56,299 nucleotides of DNA, taken from assembly GCA_028287505.1 (NCBI GenBank), contig JAQBPN010000023.1, positions 1-56,299 of the forward strand. The letters run 5' to 3'. Origin of the DNA: Fibrobacterota bacterium. Its GTDB lineage: Bacteria; Fibrobacterota; Fibrobacteria; UBA11236. Each line of letters begins with the position of its first letter. The stretch's first letter is position 1. Both the position numbers and the translations under genes were made by a program. The notes below the pieces were generated by a model. The model had not been told where the DNA came from. It saw only the letters and a program-made list of their open reading frames with translations, and did no database searches. Of this stretch, positions 8,880 through 17,697 are shown in pieces.

Positions 8880-8986
8880 CCCCCCTACCTTTTGTCGGAC
8901 GCTTCCATGGGCGTCTGATCCCCGATTCTCAAAGAGACTTTGACAAGGCGAGGCGAATCCCGAAACGAAGCGCTTCGTAGCAGCGC

Positions 8987-9184
8987 CCCGTCGGGCGTCG
9001 GGCGACGGGCGTAAAGCTTTTTCCGCACTCTGCGGGCGAAAAGGCAATGCAAGCCATGTATGCCAGAACGCAACCCTAGGATTGCGACTCTGCCTTTTTT
9101 TGCTTTACGCCCGACGCCGAGGCGCCAAGTCGATGTCTTTTAAAAGCTGAACTCCGGCGCGCCGGTCGCCCGACGCCCGACGGG
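8987..9184. repeat. MITE-like element with perfect 18-bp terminal inverted repeats (copy B)
   Basis: CCCGTCGGGCGTCGGGCG at 8987-9004 is exactly inverted at 9167-9184. Inside, a second inverted pair (9001-9017 against 9102-9118, one mismatch in 17) flanks a core that holds the hairpin CGCAA/TTGCG (9069-9086) and a T-run at 9095-9101. The segment 9103-9182 is the sister of copy A. The element is 198 bp and has no coding capacity. I see no clear target-site duplication (left flank GCAGCG, right flank AGGCCG). With the ORF-free flanks it fills the 8880-9242 gap between convergent genes. Confidence 0.75.
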
Positions 9185-9242
9185 AGGCCGCCCCGAGGGC
9201 TGTCGTGTCTTTATACACAATCTTTCCCGATCGCCACTTTTC

Positions 9243-10214
9243 CTACCAGGCGTATGCCTCCGGTGCCCCACCCCCGGGCCCCGGCCAAATCCCATCCAGC
9301 TTTTCCAGGGTCTCCGGACTCAACTTCAATTCCAGGGCCTTGAGGCTTCCCGTGAGTTGTTCCATCGTGCGCGGACCGATGATGGGGGAGGTCACGGCCG
9401 GGTTCGCCAGCACCCATGCCAGGCCGACGTCGGCGGGGCTTTCTCCCAATTCGCGACAGAAGTTTTCATATCGTTCCAATTGGGCTTTGCTCTTTTCCAA
9501 TTCCTTCTGGACCGCCGGGGTAACCCGCCGGCTTCCCGCCGTCACCTTTTGCAGGATGCCCGCCAGCAGGCCGCCCGAAAGCGGGCTCCAGGGGAAAAAC
9601 CCCAGCCCCAGGCCTTTGCAGGCCGGCAGCACTTCCAGTTCCGCCATGCGGGTTTTCAGATTGTACAGACCCTGCTCGGAAACCAGGCCCAGGAGCCCGC
9701 GGCCGGAGGCCACCCGGTTGGCCTCGGCGATATGCCAGGCGGCGAAATTGCTGCTGCCTATGTAAGTGACCTTGCCCTGTTGCACCAGGGTCTGCATCGC
9801 CTGCCAGATTTCCTCCCAGGGAACGGCCCTGTCGACGTGGTGCATCTGGTACAAGTCGATGTGATCGGTTTTCAGGCGGCGGAGACTCTCCTCGCAGGCC
9901 CGCCGGATGTGATACGCGGAGAGGCCCTTATCGTTGGGACCGTCACCCATCTTGCCGTAGACCTTGGTGGCCAGGACGATCCTGTCCCGGCGCCCGCCCT
10001 GGGCCAGCCAGCGGCCCACGATGGATTCGGTGATCCCCTCGCCCCTTTTGGCCCCGTAGACATTGGCGGTATCGAACACGTTGAAGCCCAGTTCCAGGGC
10101 CATGTCCATCATGGCGAAGCTTTCCGCTTCGGTGGCGTAAGGGCCGAAATTCATCGTGCCCAGGGTGAGACGGCTGACCTTGAGACCCGTGCGGCCGAGT
10201 TGTACGTATTGCAT
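9243..10214 (-). CDS. Aldo/keto reductase
   Basis: NAD(P)H-dependent oxidoreductase of the aldo/keto reductase superfamily, 323 residues, cytosolic TIM barrel. The catalytic tetrad is visible: Asp and Tyr in FDTANVYG, Lys in LATKVYG, and His in YQMHHVD. The cofactor-binding C-terminal part includes IGSSNF and the GPRTMEQL motif typical of the family. The start ATG at 10214 has AGAGG upstream. It resembles the general stress/tyrosine-auxotrophy-suppressor-type group rather than sugar-specific members; the substrate cannot be read from sequence. The upstream minus-strand gene ends about 70 bases away and may share a transcript. Confidence 0.9.
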   Translation of the reverse strand: MQYVQLGRTGLKVSRLTLGTMNFGPYATEAESFAMMDMALELGFNVFDTANVYGAKRGEGITESIVGRWLAQGGRRDRIVLATKVYGKMGDGPNDKGLSAYHIRRACEESLRRLKTDHIDLYQMHHVDRAVPWEEIWQAMQTLVQQGKVTYIGSSNFAAWHIAEANRVASGRGLLGLVSEQGLYNLKTRMAELEVLPACKGLGLGFFPWSPLSGGLLAGILQKVTAGSRRVTPAVQKELEKSKAQLERYENFCRELGESPADVGLAWVLANPAVTSPIIGPRTMEQLTGSLKALELKLSPETLEKLDGIWPGPGGGAPEAYAW

Positions 10215-10285
10215 ATGCCTCTTTGGTTGGAAGATCCAGGCATAAAAATAACGATACGGAAGCGTTTACCGGGCCACTCGGGACG

Positions 10286-10756
10286 TTATCGGACCGTTAT
10301 GCCGCGGATGCGGGTTCTGGGGATGGCGCGCGGGCGCCCGACGAAAAACAATCCCCATAGAGTTCTCGCCAACGCCATCGGCCATCCGCCGGGCCTGGAT
10401 CCGGTCGAAGCGGTTACCGCGCCCGCCACTGCAACGGACGGAGTGACAACCTCTTGGTAACCGGGAGCGGCCGGGACCGCCCGGACGATCACGCAATCGT
10501 CGCAATCGCTCATATCCTCGGCCTCTGCGGGGGAATCGGCGGGAGCTTGCTTTTCCGGCTCCGCGGATTTCTCCCGGGGTGTCGGGGACTTTTCCGTTTT
10601 CTTGTGCGCGGGCGCCTTTTCCCGCATGGGAACGGCAGTTTCATTTCCCCGCAAAACGGGCTCGCCGGCGGCGTTGGGCTTGGCCCCGGGCGGGGTCGAC
10701 GCCATCGCAAAACTCACAGAACAGGCCAAAATACTGATCGGGATCGAGTATCTCAT
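10286..10756 (-). CDS. Hypothetical exported Pro/Lys/Glu-rich protein
   Basis: 156 residues. The N-terminus is a signal peptide (MRYSIPISILACSVSFAMAS), followed by a long disordered, Pro/Lys/Glu-rich linker (about residues 25-80), then an acidic CDDC motif in DMSDCDDCVIVRAV, and a basic C-terminal tail. GGAAAGG lies a proper distance upstream of the ATG at 10756. No family recognised. The CxxC-like pair may bind metal or form a disulfide, but this is a guess. The exported architecture and binding site support it; the low-complexity composition leaves some doubt. Confidence 0.55.
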   Translation of the reverse strand: MRYSIPISILACSVSFAMASTPPGAKPNAAGEPVLRGNETAVPMREKAPAHKKTEKSPTPREKSAEPEKQAPADSPAEAEDMSDCDDCVIVRAVPAAPGYQEVVTPSVAVAGAVTASTGSRPGGWPMALARTLWGLFFVGRPRAIPRTRIRGITVR

Positions 10757-10976
10757 GCTTCAACCTTTCCAATGTGAGGACGCTGGAGAGGATTACTGAG
10801 CAAAATGCGATCCGCCGATTTGGGGAAATGGGGCCCGGCGGTAACTGAGTTGTAAGGTTTCCCTTTGCAGGGAGGGTAATTTTTACACTATTTCCAAGTT
10901 ATGGAATCGGCCTGCAGCCCTACATACAAAGGGTGGCGGGCAGTTACTATATTTTCGATCACCGCGTCTAAAAGTA

Positions 10977-11005
10977 TTGATATTGTTTTTTGAGAATCAT
11001 AAAAT
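10977..11005 (+). promoter_or_regulatory. Sigma-70-type promoter for the exported protein at 11031
   Basis: TTGATA (10977-10982), 17-bp spacer, TAAAAT (11000-11005); each hexamer matches the consensus at five of six positions. The expected start of transcription is about 20 bases before the ATG. Confidence 0.6.
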
Positions 11006-11030
11006 ACGCATAACTGCAGCAGAGGGGCTT

Positions 11031-11456
11031 ATGTCTTCCAAAGTGTTCGTAGCCGGCCTGTTCATCCTTTCCGCTTCCGCCTTCGCCGCGGACGCTTCCT
11101 TCCAGCTGGTCAGGCAGGATGAGAAAGTCAGCGTCTACGGCAAGCGTCCGGAGAACTGCGTGTCCGACGGGGCCAGCGTGATGTTCCTGGTGGAGAACCG
11201 CACCAAGGAGCGCTTGGAGCTGAAGCTCGAGCTGTTGAACATGAAGGTGAAGAACAAGCTGACGGTGATGGTGGAGCCTTCCGGCAACACCTCGGTGCTT
11301 TCCCTGTCCCCGGACCCGGAGGCCTGCAACACGGAATTGGTGGACATGAAGGTCAGCCCCGTGTTGGTCAAGCCCATCAAGGCGGTGGCGCCGGGAGAAA
11401 TGCCTTCTGTCGAATCCAAACCGGTCGAGCCCGCGTCCGCGGACAAAGTGATGTAG
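11031..11456 (+). CDS. Hypothetical exported protein
   Basis: 141 residues from the ATG at 11031 (AGAGGGG upstream); the open frame starts earlier but that would destroy the signal peptide. The signal peptide ends at SAFA-AD (about residue 20). The mature part is a small domain, probably beta-rich (VSVYGKRPENC, VMFLVENRTKERLELKLELLNMK), with two cysteines about 55 residues apart that could form a disulfide, and a Pro/Ser-rich tail. No family recognised. It has its own promoter and is convergent with the ABC-F gene, five bases between the stops. Confidence 0.7.
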   Translation: MSSKVFVAGLFILSASAFAADASFQLVRQDEKVSVYGKRPENCVSDGASVMFLVENRTKERLELKLELLNMKVKNKLTVMVEPSGNTSVLSLSPDPEACNTELVDMKVSPVLVKPIKAVAPGEMPSVESKPVEPASADKVM

Positions 11457-11461
11457 TCTCT

Positions 11462-13423
11462 TCAGCCCTCCCCGCGCTGCTTGGCTTCCAACCACTCCCA
11501 CCTGGCGTACAATTCGGCGACTTCCTTTTGCTTGGCCGCAAAGGTCTGGTTGGCCTCTTTTACCGCTTCGAACCTGCCGGAGGCTGAAGCCGCCAGCATG
11601 GCCTGCTCCGCCTTCTCCTGTTCCTTTTCCGTGGCGGCAATCCGGGCTTCGATGGTCTCCAAATCCTTCTTCTCCTGATGGGATAGGCCCGGACGCTTTT
11701 TGGTCTGTTCCACCACGCTCTTCGCCGCAGCCGCCGCGTCCGCCGCGGCCTTTTCGTCCTCCGCCTCCGACTCCAGGTAATCGCTGTAGTTGCCCTGGAT
11801 CTGGCGCACCTTGCCGCTCTTGCTGAAGATCAGCATGGAGTTGGCCACCTGGTCCAGAAAGAAACGATCATGGCTGACCACGATGGCGCAGCCGGGAAAT
11901 TCGGAGAGGGCGCGTTCCAGCACCTGCAGCGTGGCGATATCCAGATCGTTGGTGGGTTCGTCCAGGATGAGCAGGTTGGCGGGGTTGGAAACCAGCGCCA
12001 TGGCCAATTGCAGCCGGTTCTGTTCGCCGCCGCTCAGGCGGCCGGCCTTGGAGTAATGCATGCGGGCGGGGAAGAGGAAGTTTTCCAGGAAGCCGCGCTT
12101 GGGGACCTTGGCCCCGCCGAATTCGACGTATTCGGCGTCGCCGCCCAGGGTCTGCCAGACGGTTTTTTCCGGATCCAGGCTTTCCCGCTTCTGATCGAAG
12201 TAGGCCGTAAGCGTGTTCACGCCCAGTTTGATCTCCCCGGAATCGGCTTTGATCTTGCCGAGCAGGATTTTCAGGAAGGTCGTCTTGCCGGAGCCGTTGG
12301 GGCCCAGGATCCCGATGCGATCGCCCGGGAGCAGGCTCAGGTCCAGGCCCTTGAAGAGCTGCCGATCCCCGTAGGCCTTGGCCAGATTGGTGATCTCAAG
12401 GATGGTCTTGCCCAGCCGGGCCGCCGAGTCCAGGTCCAGATCCATGATCTTGTCGGCGGCGAAAGCCTTCTTGTCCCGGATCTCCTCGAAACGCTGGATG
12501 CGGGATTTGGCCTTGGTGCCGCGGGCCTTGGGCCCCCGGCGGATCCAGTTGATCTCCTCTTTCAGGAAGGCCATGCGCTTGCCTTCGGTGACGGCCAGGT
12601 TTTCCTCCAGCTCCGCCTTCTTTTCCAGGTAACGTCCGTAATTCCCCGGGAAAGAACGCATGTCCCCGTTCCAAAGTTCCAGGATGTGATCCACCGCGTT
12701 CTCGAGGAAGTAGCGATCATGGGTTACCACGATCATGGTGCCGGGGTAACTTGCGAGTTTCGCTTCCAGCCAGCGGATGGCGTTCTCGTCCAGATGATTG
12801 GTGGGCTCATCCAGGAGCAGCAGATCGGGTGTTCCCGCCAGGGCGCGGATGAGCTGGATTTTCTTGAGCTGCCCGCCGGATAGGGCCGGCTCGATGGTCC
12901 AGGCCAGATCCATGTCCAATTGGCCGGCCAAGGCCTGTACCTGGCCGAAGAGATCCCATCCGTGATCGCGCTCGATGGCGTCGTTGAGATGGGACAATTC
13001 CTCGTGCGCCTTGTCCACGGCCGCTTCGCTCAGGGCCGCGTGCGCCGGGGAGCCCATTTCATGGAGAACCATGACATAGCGGGCCAGCAGGGCGCCGATG
13101 GCCCCTTGGGGGGCGAAGACCTCATCCGCGATGGAACGGCCGGACACCAGATCCCCGGGGGCGGTATTGGGATCGCCCGGCTTGACCACCTTGGCGGCCT
13201 GATCCAGGTAACGATGGATGAAGTTCGACCGGCGGGTGATGGAACCTTCGAAATCGGTTTCCCGGCCTGCCAGGATGCGGAGCAGGGTGGATTTGCCGCT
13301 CCCGTTGAGGCCCAAGAGGGCGACTTTCTGGCCGCGATCCACGCCGAAGGAGAGGCCGTTGAACAGGACTTTTTCGCCCCAGGCTTTATGCAGGTTCTGG
13401 GCGGTAAGGACATTGTCGGCCAC
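11462..13423 (-). CDS. uup: ABC-F family ATPase, Uup-like
   Basis: Duplicated ATP-binding cassette protein without membrane domains; ABC-F proteins act on ribosomes and Uup is linked to ribosome or DNA-intermediate tolerance. Of 653 residues, cassette 1 has Walker A GLNGSGKST (about 37-45), signature LSGGQ and DEPTNHLD; cassette 2 has GPNGSGKTT, LSGGEQNRLQLAMAL and DEPTNDLD. Between them is the ABC-F linker. The C-terminal about 100 residues form a charged coiled coil (KKDLETIEARIAATEKEQEK), the Uup hallmark. The start is GTG at 13421-13423 with GGAG upstream. It lies 89 bases after the PilZ/FeeM-like operon on the same strand and may be read from it. Confidence 0.9.
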   Translation of the reverse strand: MADNVLTAQNLHKAWGEKVLFNGLSFGVDRGQKVALLGLNGSGKSTLLRILAGRETDFEGSITRRSNFIHRYLDQAAKVVKPGDPNTAPGDLVSGRSIADEVFAPQGAIGALLARYVMVLHEMGSPAHAALSEAAVDKAHEELSHLNDAIERDHGWDLFGQVQALAGQLDMDLAWTIEPALSGGQLKKIQLIRALAGTPDLLLLDEPTNHLDENAIRWLEAKLASYPGTMIVVTHDRYFLENAVDHILELWNGDMRSFPGNYGRYLEKKAELEENLAVTEGKRMAFLKEEINWIRRGPKARGTKAKSRIQRFEEIRDKKAFAADKIMDLDLDSAARLGKTILEITNLAKAYGDRQLFKGLDLSLLPGDRIGILGPNGSGKTTFLKILLGKIKADSGEIKLGVNTLTAYFDQKRESLDPEKTVWQTLGGDAEYVEFGGAKVPKRGFLENFLFPARMHYSKAGRLSGGEQNRLQLAMALVSNPANLLILDEPTNDLDIATLQVLERALSEFPGCAIVVSHDRFFLDQVANSMLIFSKSGKVRQIQGNYSDYLESEAEDEKAAADAAAAAKSVVEQTKKRPGLSHQEKKDLETIEARIAATEKEQEKAEQAMLAASASGRFEAVKEANQTFAAKQKEVAELYARWEWLEAKQRGEG

Positions 13424-13512
13424 GATGGAAATCTCCGGGAAAAAACTGGGTCAGGAGGGGGAAAGGTAGAAAACGGCCGGGCGGGAAGGACGGGAGGACG
13501 GAGGCAATCGCT

Positions 13513-15207
13513 TCAATCCGGGATGGCCGGCGAGGCTTCCTCCGGTCCGGACGGATCTTCGGAATCCGGCCGGGAGATGCGCCTTAGGGTCTCGATATGC
13601 TTGCGGAAGCTTCTGCGGGCCTTGGATTCCGTCGCCAGCTTGGACAGGGGCAGGAAGAACAGCTTCAACCGGACCAAGACCCGGATGGGCCCGATGACCT
13701 TGATCAAGCCACGGTCAATCAGGTAGCGGATCAGATCCCCGAAGAGAACGTTCCAGATGAAAATATTGATGCCCGCGCCGAACAGGAACGCGTTCCTATG
13801 GGCCAGGATGAGATGATGCTCCTTGTTGTTCAGGCGGGGATGCTTGTAACTGGCTTGCAAACGCTTGAATCCGATGCGCTCGTAGATCGGCAGGAGTTCA
13901 TCCACCGCGGAAGTCAGGAGCCAGTGCCGGTCGGACATCAGGAAATGCTTCAACCCGTGCTCGAACAGGCCCTGCAGCAAATCGGTCCCGCGGTATTCAT
14001 CATGGATGCATAAGCGCGAGACTTCGATGAGATTGGCCTTGGGAGGGATCTTCACCGGGTACTTCCGCCCGGGAAAGCCCGTCTGGCTGTCCAGCATGGT
14101 GTCTTCGTTGGAGGGAAAGGTGAAGGTCATGGTGCCCACCAGGCGGCCGCGGTGATGGGCTATGAGGATGCGGCTGATTCCGTCCAGCGGGGTCGCCATT
14201 TCCTCGGGCGTGGTGCCGTGGAACCTTTTTCCGGCCCCCACGTACGCATCCCTGCGCAAATGCAGTACCTGGGCATATTCATCCATGGTCCGCACGGCCC
14301 GGAAGCGCAGATGGCTTTTGACGTGCCGGGCCTGGAAGCCTTCGTCCTTCAAGCGCTGGGGAGTCCATTGCTGGGAATGGAGCAGGAATCCGCAAATGGA
14401 GTTATGCAGGTTCCATTCCATGGCCAGGCAGACTACGCCGAACTTCACCGAATGGGCTTCCGTGGCGTGCACCCAGATTACCCGGGCCGTCATGGGTACG
14501 TTCCGGAATGAAGCGAGGTCGAAATGGATTTCCAGCTCCATGCCTTCGAAGACGAGGATGGAGTGGTCATTGCTGTGGAAGGAAAGGCCCATGTCCTTGT
14601 TGACGTCCGAAACCGACATGGGGGACCAGTGGCTGAAAATGAAAGGATGTTTGACCCGCGCCCTGAGGGACAGGGAAGGGGACAGGGCCAAGCGGGACGC
14701 GATGCGGCGATCGTATTCCACCGACTGGGCGGTCGCCACGTCCATGCGCCTGAGGCCTATCCGGATGCCTTCCTTCCAGGCGGTCTTGTTCTTCACCTGG
14801 CACCAGACCTGGAATTCCTGGCCGGGCCTTACCCGGATGCGGATTTGGATATCATCTCCTTCGGAGAGATGCAGGCGTTGCGCCTCCTCTTCCGGTGCGC
14901 CGGCCATGGGCTCCGGCCGTTGATAGAGGATTCCGAAGGAGATCGAAGTGAAGTCCCAGAGCTTGACGGGTATCCAGGTTTCCTTGCCGGGTTCGCGGAT
15001 TTCCATCGACACGTTCCCGAGTTCCCGTTGGGATATCCGTTCCTGGCTCCTGTGTTCGAAGGTTCCGGGGAACTTGAAAATGCCCGTGGCAAGCTTGGAC
15101 ACGTCCACCGGCGAACCCTTGGACCAATCTCCGCGGATGCCCGGGGAGGCCGGATCCTGGACCAGGCCGGGTTGGCGTTTCAAGGTTTTGACGGACTTTT
15201 TTCCCAT
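13513..15207 (-). CDS. PilZ-like / FeeM-like N-acyltransferase protein (paralogue 1)
   Basis: 564 residues. The N-terminal half has PilZ-like sequence: R57-I-S-Q-R61 fits RxxxR, but the second motif is D85-F-T-S-I-S90 instead of DxSxxG, so c-di-GMP binding may be weakened. A second PilZ-like stretch follows (about 190-290). The C-terminal half (about 310-480) resembles the FeeM N-acyl amino acid synthase/autoinducer-synthase branch of the GNAT superfamily: LRRDAYVGAGK, then E395-V-S-R398 in LIEVSRLCIH, then YRGTDLL and LLPIYERIGFKRL. LuxI-type synthases keep a comparable E-x-S-R. Such enzymes acylate amines from acyl-ACP or acyl-CoA; the substrate here is unknown. Third gene of an operon, 29 bases after the diiron oxidase. 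Family assignment is by motif only. Confidence 0.75.
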   Translation of the reverse strand: MGKKSVKTLKRQPGLVQDPASPGIRGDWSKGSPVDVSKLATGIFKFPGTFEHRSQERISQRELGNVSMEIREPGKETWIPVKLWDFTSISFGILYQRPEPMAGAPEEEAQRLHLSEGDDIQIRIRVRPGQEFQVWCQVKNKTAWKEGIRIGLRRMDVATAQSVEYDRRIASRLALSPSLSLRARVKHPFIFSHWSPMSVSDVNKDMGLSFHSNDHSILVFEGMELEIHFDLASFRNVPMTARVIWVHATEAHSVKFGVVCLAMEWNLHNSICGFLLHSQQWTPQRLKDEGFQARHVKSHLRFRAVRTMDEYAQVLHLRRDAYVGAGKRFHGTTPEEMATPLDGISRILIAHHRGRLVGTMTFTFPSNEDTMLDSQTGFPGRKYPVKIPPKANLIEVSRLCIHDEYRGTDLLQGLFEHGLKHFLMSDRHWLLTSAVDELLPIYERIGFKRLQASYKHPRLNNKEHHLILAHRNAFLFGAGINIFIWNVLFGDLIRYLIDRGLIKVIGPIRVLVRLKLFFLPLSKLATESKARRSFRKHIETLRRISRPDSEDPSGPEEASPAIPD

Positions 15208-15236
15208 ATTAGCGGACCGGCCGGTTCATTGCGGGT

Positions 15237-15947
15237 TCAGGAAGCCCGCACCTTTGCTTTTGTCGTTACCAAATCCGCCGGACGCCAATCGTGCTTGCCT
15301 GCGGCTTCGTCCATGATTCCCTGCAGCATGATTCCGTAAAGCTTGCACGATCCGGTGGCCACATGGATGACGGCCTCGAGGTCCTCTTCAGTCGCGATGG
15401 CTTCCCGGAAGTTCTGTTCCAGCCACTTGGTGTGGCCCACATCCGCTTCGGCATGCTCGGTCAGGAAGGACATGGCGTTTTCCGGTACGCCGATGCCGGC
15501 AAGGCTCTTGATCAGATGTTCGCCTTTTCCGGAGGCGAGCATTTCCAGATGGAAGACATAGCCCAGATAAGAGGCGGGTTTGCCTTGGTGGATATGGTAG
15601 ATGGCGAATGCGATCAGGGCTTCGGTAGTGGCCAGCGGCCGCCCATCGGGAAGGCCGGAGACATCCACGCCCAGCGCGCCGAGATCCGCCAGGGCCAACT
15701 CATGGTGTCCGTATTCGGCCGCGCAATGGCGGAAGATACGCTTGGATATGTCGCGTTGCCCGCCCTTGAGGTGGCCGGCCATCAGGGCGAAGGATGTGGG
15801 GTTTTCCCGGGTATTGTAATAGGTCTCGCGCAGCCAGATCTTGTAGTGTTCCAGCGTGAGGGTGCCGTCCTGCATGCGGCGGAAGAATTCTCCGGACAGC
15901 AGATCCGCCTGGGCGCGTTTCCATTCGGTGCGGATGGTTTCAATCAT
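15237..15947 (-). CDS. Haem-oxygenase-like diiron oxidase (iron-containing redox enzyme family)
   Basis: 236-residue all-helical protein of the family that includes UndA, CADD and related oxidases, which use a dinuclear iron site to oxidise or fragment small substrates. Candidate ligands: Glu41 (RETYYN), His81/His82 (EYGHHE), Glu135 (GYVFHLEM), and the signature H165-x3-D169-x2-H172 in TEHAEADVGH. The ATG lies inside the end of the upstream gene (8-base overlap), with GGAGAAGG as binding site, so translation is coupled to paralogue 2. The next gene follows after 29 bases. Being sandwiched between two acyltransferase-like proteins suggests it modifies an acylated product, for example by oxidative decarboxylation or desaturation; this is inference. 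Confidence 0.8.
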   Translation of the reverse strand: MIETIRTEWKRAQADLLSGEFFRRMQDGTLTLEHYKIWLRETYYNTRENPTSFALMAGHLKGGQRDISKRIFRHCAAEYGHHELALADLGALGVDVSGLPDGRPLATTEALIAFAIYHIHQGKPASYLGYVFHLEMLASGKGEHLIKSLAGIGVPENAMSFLTEHAEADVGHTKWLEQNFREAIATEEDLEAVIHVATGSCKLYGIMLQGIMDEAAGKHDWRPADLVTTKAKVRAS

Positions 15948-17502
15948 TGACTTTTTCCTTCTCCAGGGCTTTCCGGACCTGGGCCCGGAATTGTTTCTCC
16001 AACCTTCTTTTGATCCAATGTTTGGCGAATCCTCCCATGATCGCCCGGTAATAAAGAACGACGTTCCGCCAGGTGGATAAAGTGAGGAGCCGCTTATCCA
16101 GCAGGTCCCGGATCAATTCGCCATAAAAATATTCCCAATCGAGGGGGTTCAGCCCCATCCCGTTGGTGACGGTATGCGTATCCAGGGCGATGAGATGGTG
16201 CCGGATATTGTTCAGGGACGGGACCGAAGTGGTGGCCCCGGTTTTTCTGAAGCCGAAGCGCTGGTATAAAGGAAGCAATTGATCGGTGACCAGGGTAATG
16301 GCCCAGCGTCGATCGGAAAGGATCAGGCAGCGCAAGGCATGGACCATCATCCCCTGGAAAAGATCGCCGCCGCGGAAATCCTTGTGGGTGCATAGGGAGT
16401 GTGCCTCCAGCAATTTCCCCTTGGGAGGAATGGCCACGGGATACTTATTTCCGGGAAAGGAATCCTCGGAGCGGAGGCGGAAGGAGTCATTGTTCGGGAA
16501 AGTCAGCGCCAGGCTGGCCACCATGGTGTCGTGATGGAAAGCGGCCAGGATCCGGCTGTATTTGTCCGTCATGGAGGCCAATTGCTCCACCTCGGTGCTT
16601 TCATCCCTCTTTCCCGCATAGACATAGGCATTGCGCCTGAGTTCCAGCACCTGCTCGTATTCATGCTGGGTGGAGATGAAGCGGAAGCGCAATTGCTCCT
16701 TGAACCGTTTCAACATGATTCCGTAGCGGGGGAGATCCCCCGGACTGCATCCCCAACTCTGCAGGAGATATTCGCCGACCGCATTGCTCAACTCGAAGGG
16801 AATGTCGGACCACCGGACGGAAAAGAGGATGCGATCTCCTTCCCTCACGCTGGTCCATACGATATCGCCCGAACACATTCCTCCGTTTTCCATGGGCAAT
16901 TGGATGAAGAGGCGCAGGGTGTGGCCGGGGAGCAGCAGCAAGGCCGTATCGGAAGACTCGAACACCCACTCATTTCCGGGTCCTATTCCGATCAACCCGG
17001 CATCGGCCCATTCATCGTACAAGAACGGGTTCGCCACCTTTACGTCCACGGGATTTTCACGATTACTCAGGTAGTTTCCGGGGAATCCCATGGATGCCGG
17101 TTCCATCAGGCTTTGGATATCCATTCTCCGCAAGCCAAGCCGGAGGCCCTTGCCGGGCAGCCCGGTATTCTTGATCCTGCACTTCACGATGGATTCGGTT
17201 TTCAGGTGATCGACTATTTTCAACTGGACGTCTTCGCCAATCAGCGCCGAAAAGGGTTTGCCGGGAATCGAATCGTATTGGATCCCGAAGCCCAGCACGG
17301 AATAGTCGCGTAGCTTCACGGGAGCCCATTGCGGATATTTCACCGATTTGACCCAGGCGGGAATGCGCTCCAATTCCCGCTCACCGATGCGCTCGCCTTT
17401 CCGCTGGTTTTCAACTTCAAAAGGCCGCCATGATTCCGGCGGAAGCTTTTGCAGATCGAGGCCGATGGCATCGATCGGTTCACGGTTGTCGTTGTTTTTC
17501 AA
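15940..17502 (-). CDS. PilZ / FeeM-like protein (paralogue 2, altered synthase motif)
   Basis: 520 residues, same architecture as the protein at 13513-15207. The PilZ motifs are canonical: R38-I-G-E-R42 and D66-Y-S-V-L-G71, predicting c-di-GMP binding. In the FeeM/GNAT-like half the usual E-x-S-R is E366-A-H-S369 (LLEAHSLCTH), so the conserved arginine is lost while YRG-like (FRGGDLF) and LLPLYQRFGF are kept. It may be a regulatory partner rather than an active synthase. The start used is TTG at 17500-17502; no clear binding site is visible and the true start is uncertain. First gene of the operon, overlapping the diiron oxidase by 8 bases and divergent from the histidine kinase at 17698. Confidence 0.72.
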   Translation of the reverse strand: MKNNDNREPIDAIGLDLQKLPPESWRPFEVENQRKGERIGERELERIPAWVKSVKYPQWAPVKLRDYSVLGFGIQYDSIPGKPFSALIGEDVQLKIVDHLKTESIVKCRIKNTGLPGKGLRLGLRRMDIQSLMEPASMGFPGNYLSNRENPVDVKVANPFLYDEWADAGLIGIGPGNEWVFESSDTALLLLPGHTLRLFIQLPMENGGMCSGDIVWTSVREGDRILFSVRWSDIPFELSNAVGEYLLQSWGCSPGDLPRYGIMLKRFKEQLRFRFISTQHEYEQVLELRRNAYVYAGKRDESTEVEQLASMTDKYSRILAAFHHDTMVASLALTFPNNDSFRLRSEDSFPGNKYPVAIPPKGKLLEAHSLCTHKDFRGGDLFQGMMVHALRCLILSDRRWAITLVTDQLLPLYQRFGFRKTGATTSVPSLNNIRHHLIALDTHTVTNGMGLNPLDWEYFYGELIRDLLDKRLLTLSTWRNVVLYYRAIMGGFAKHWIKRRLEKQFRAQVRKALEKEKVND

Positions 17503-17697
17503 GTGCGGACCGTTGTATTGCAGTGCGTTGAATCCAAACCCTAAAACGGAAAGTCAGACTAAAATTCAACCAAATCTTAAAGGTTGGCGGGGAATCATGT
17601 CAATTTGCACGTAGGCGGGATTGAATACCATTCCGCCAATCAGGGGGTTTAAAGAAATTTTAGGCGAGAAAACGCCGTTTTCCTAGTTTTTCGTCAG

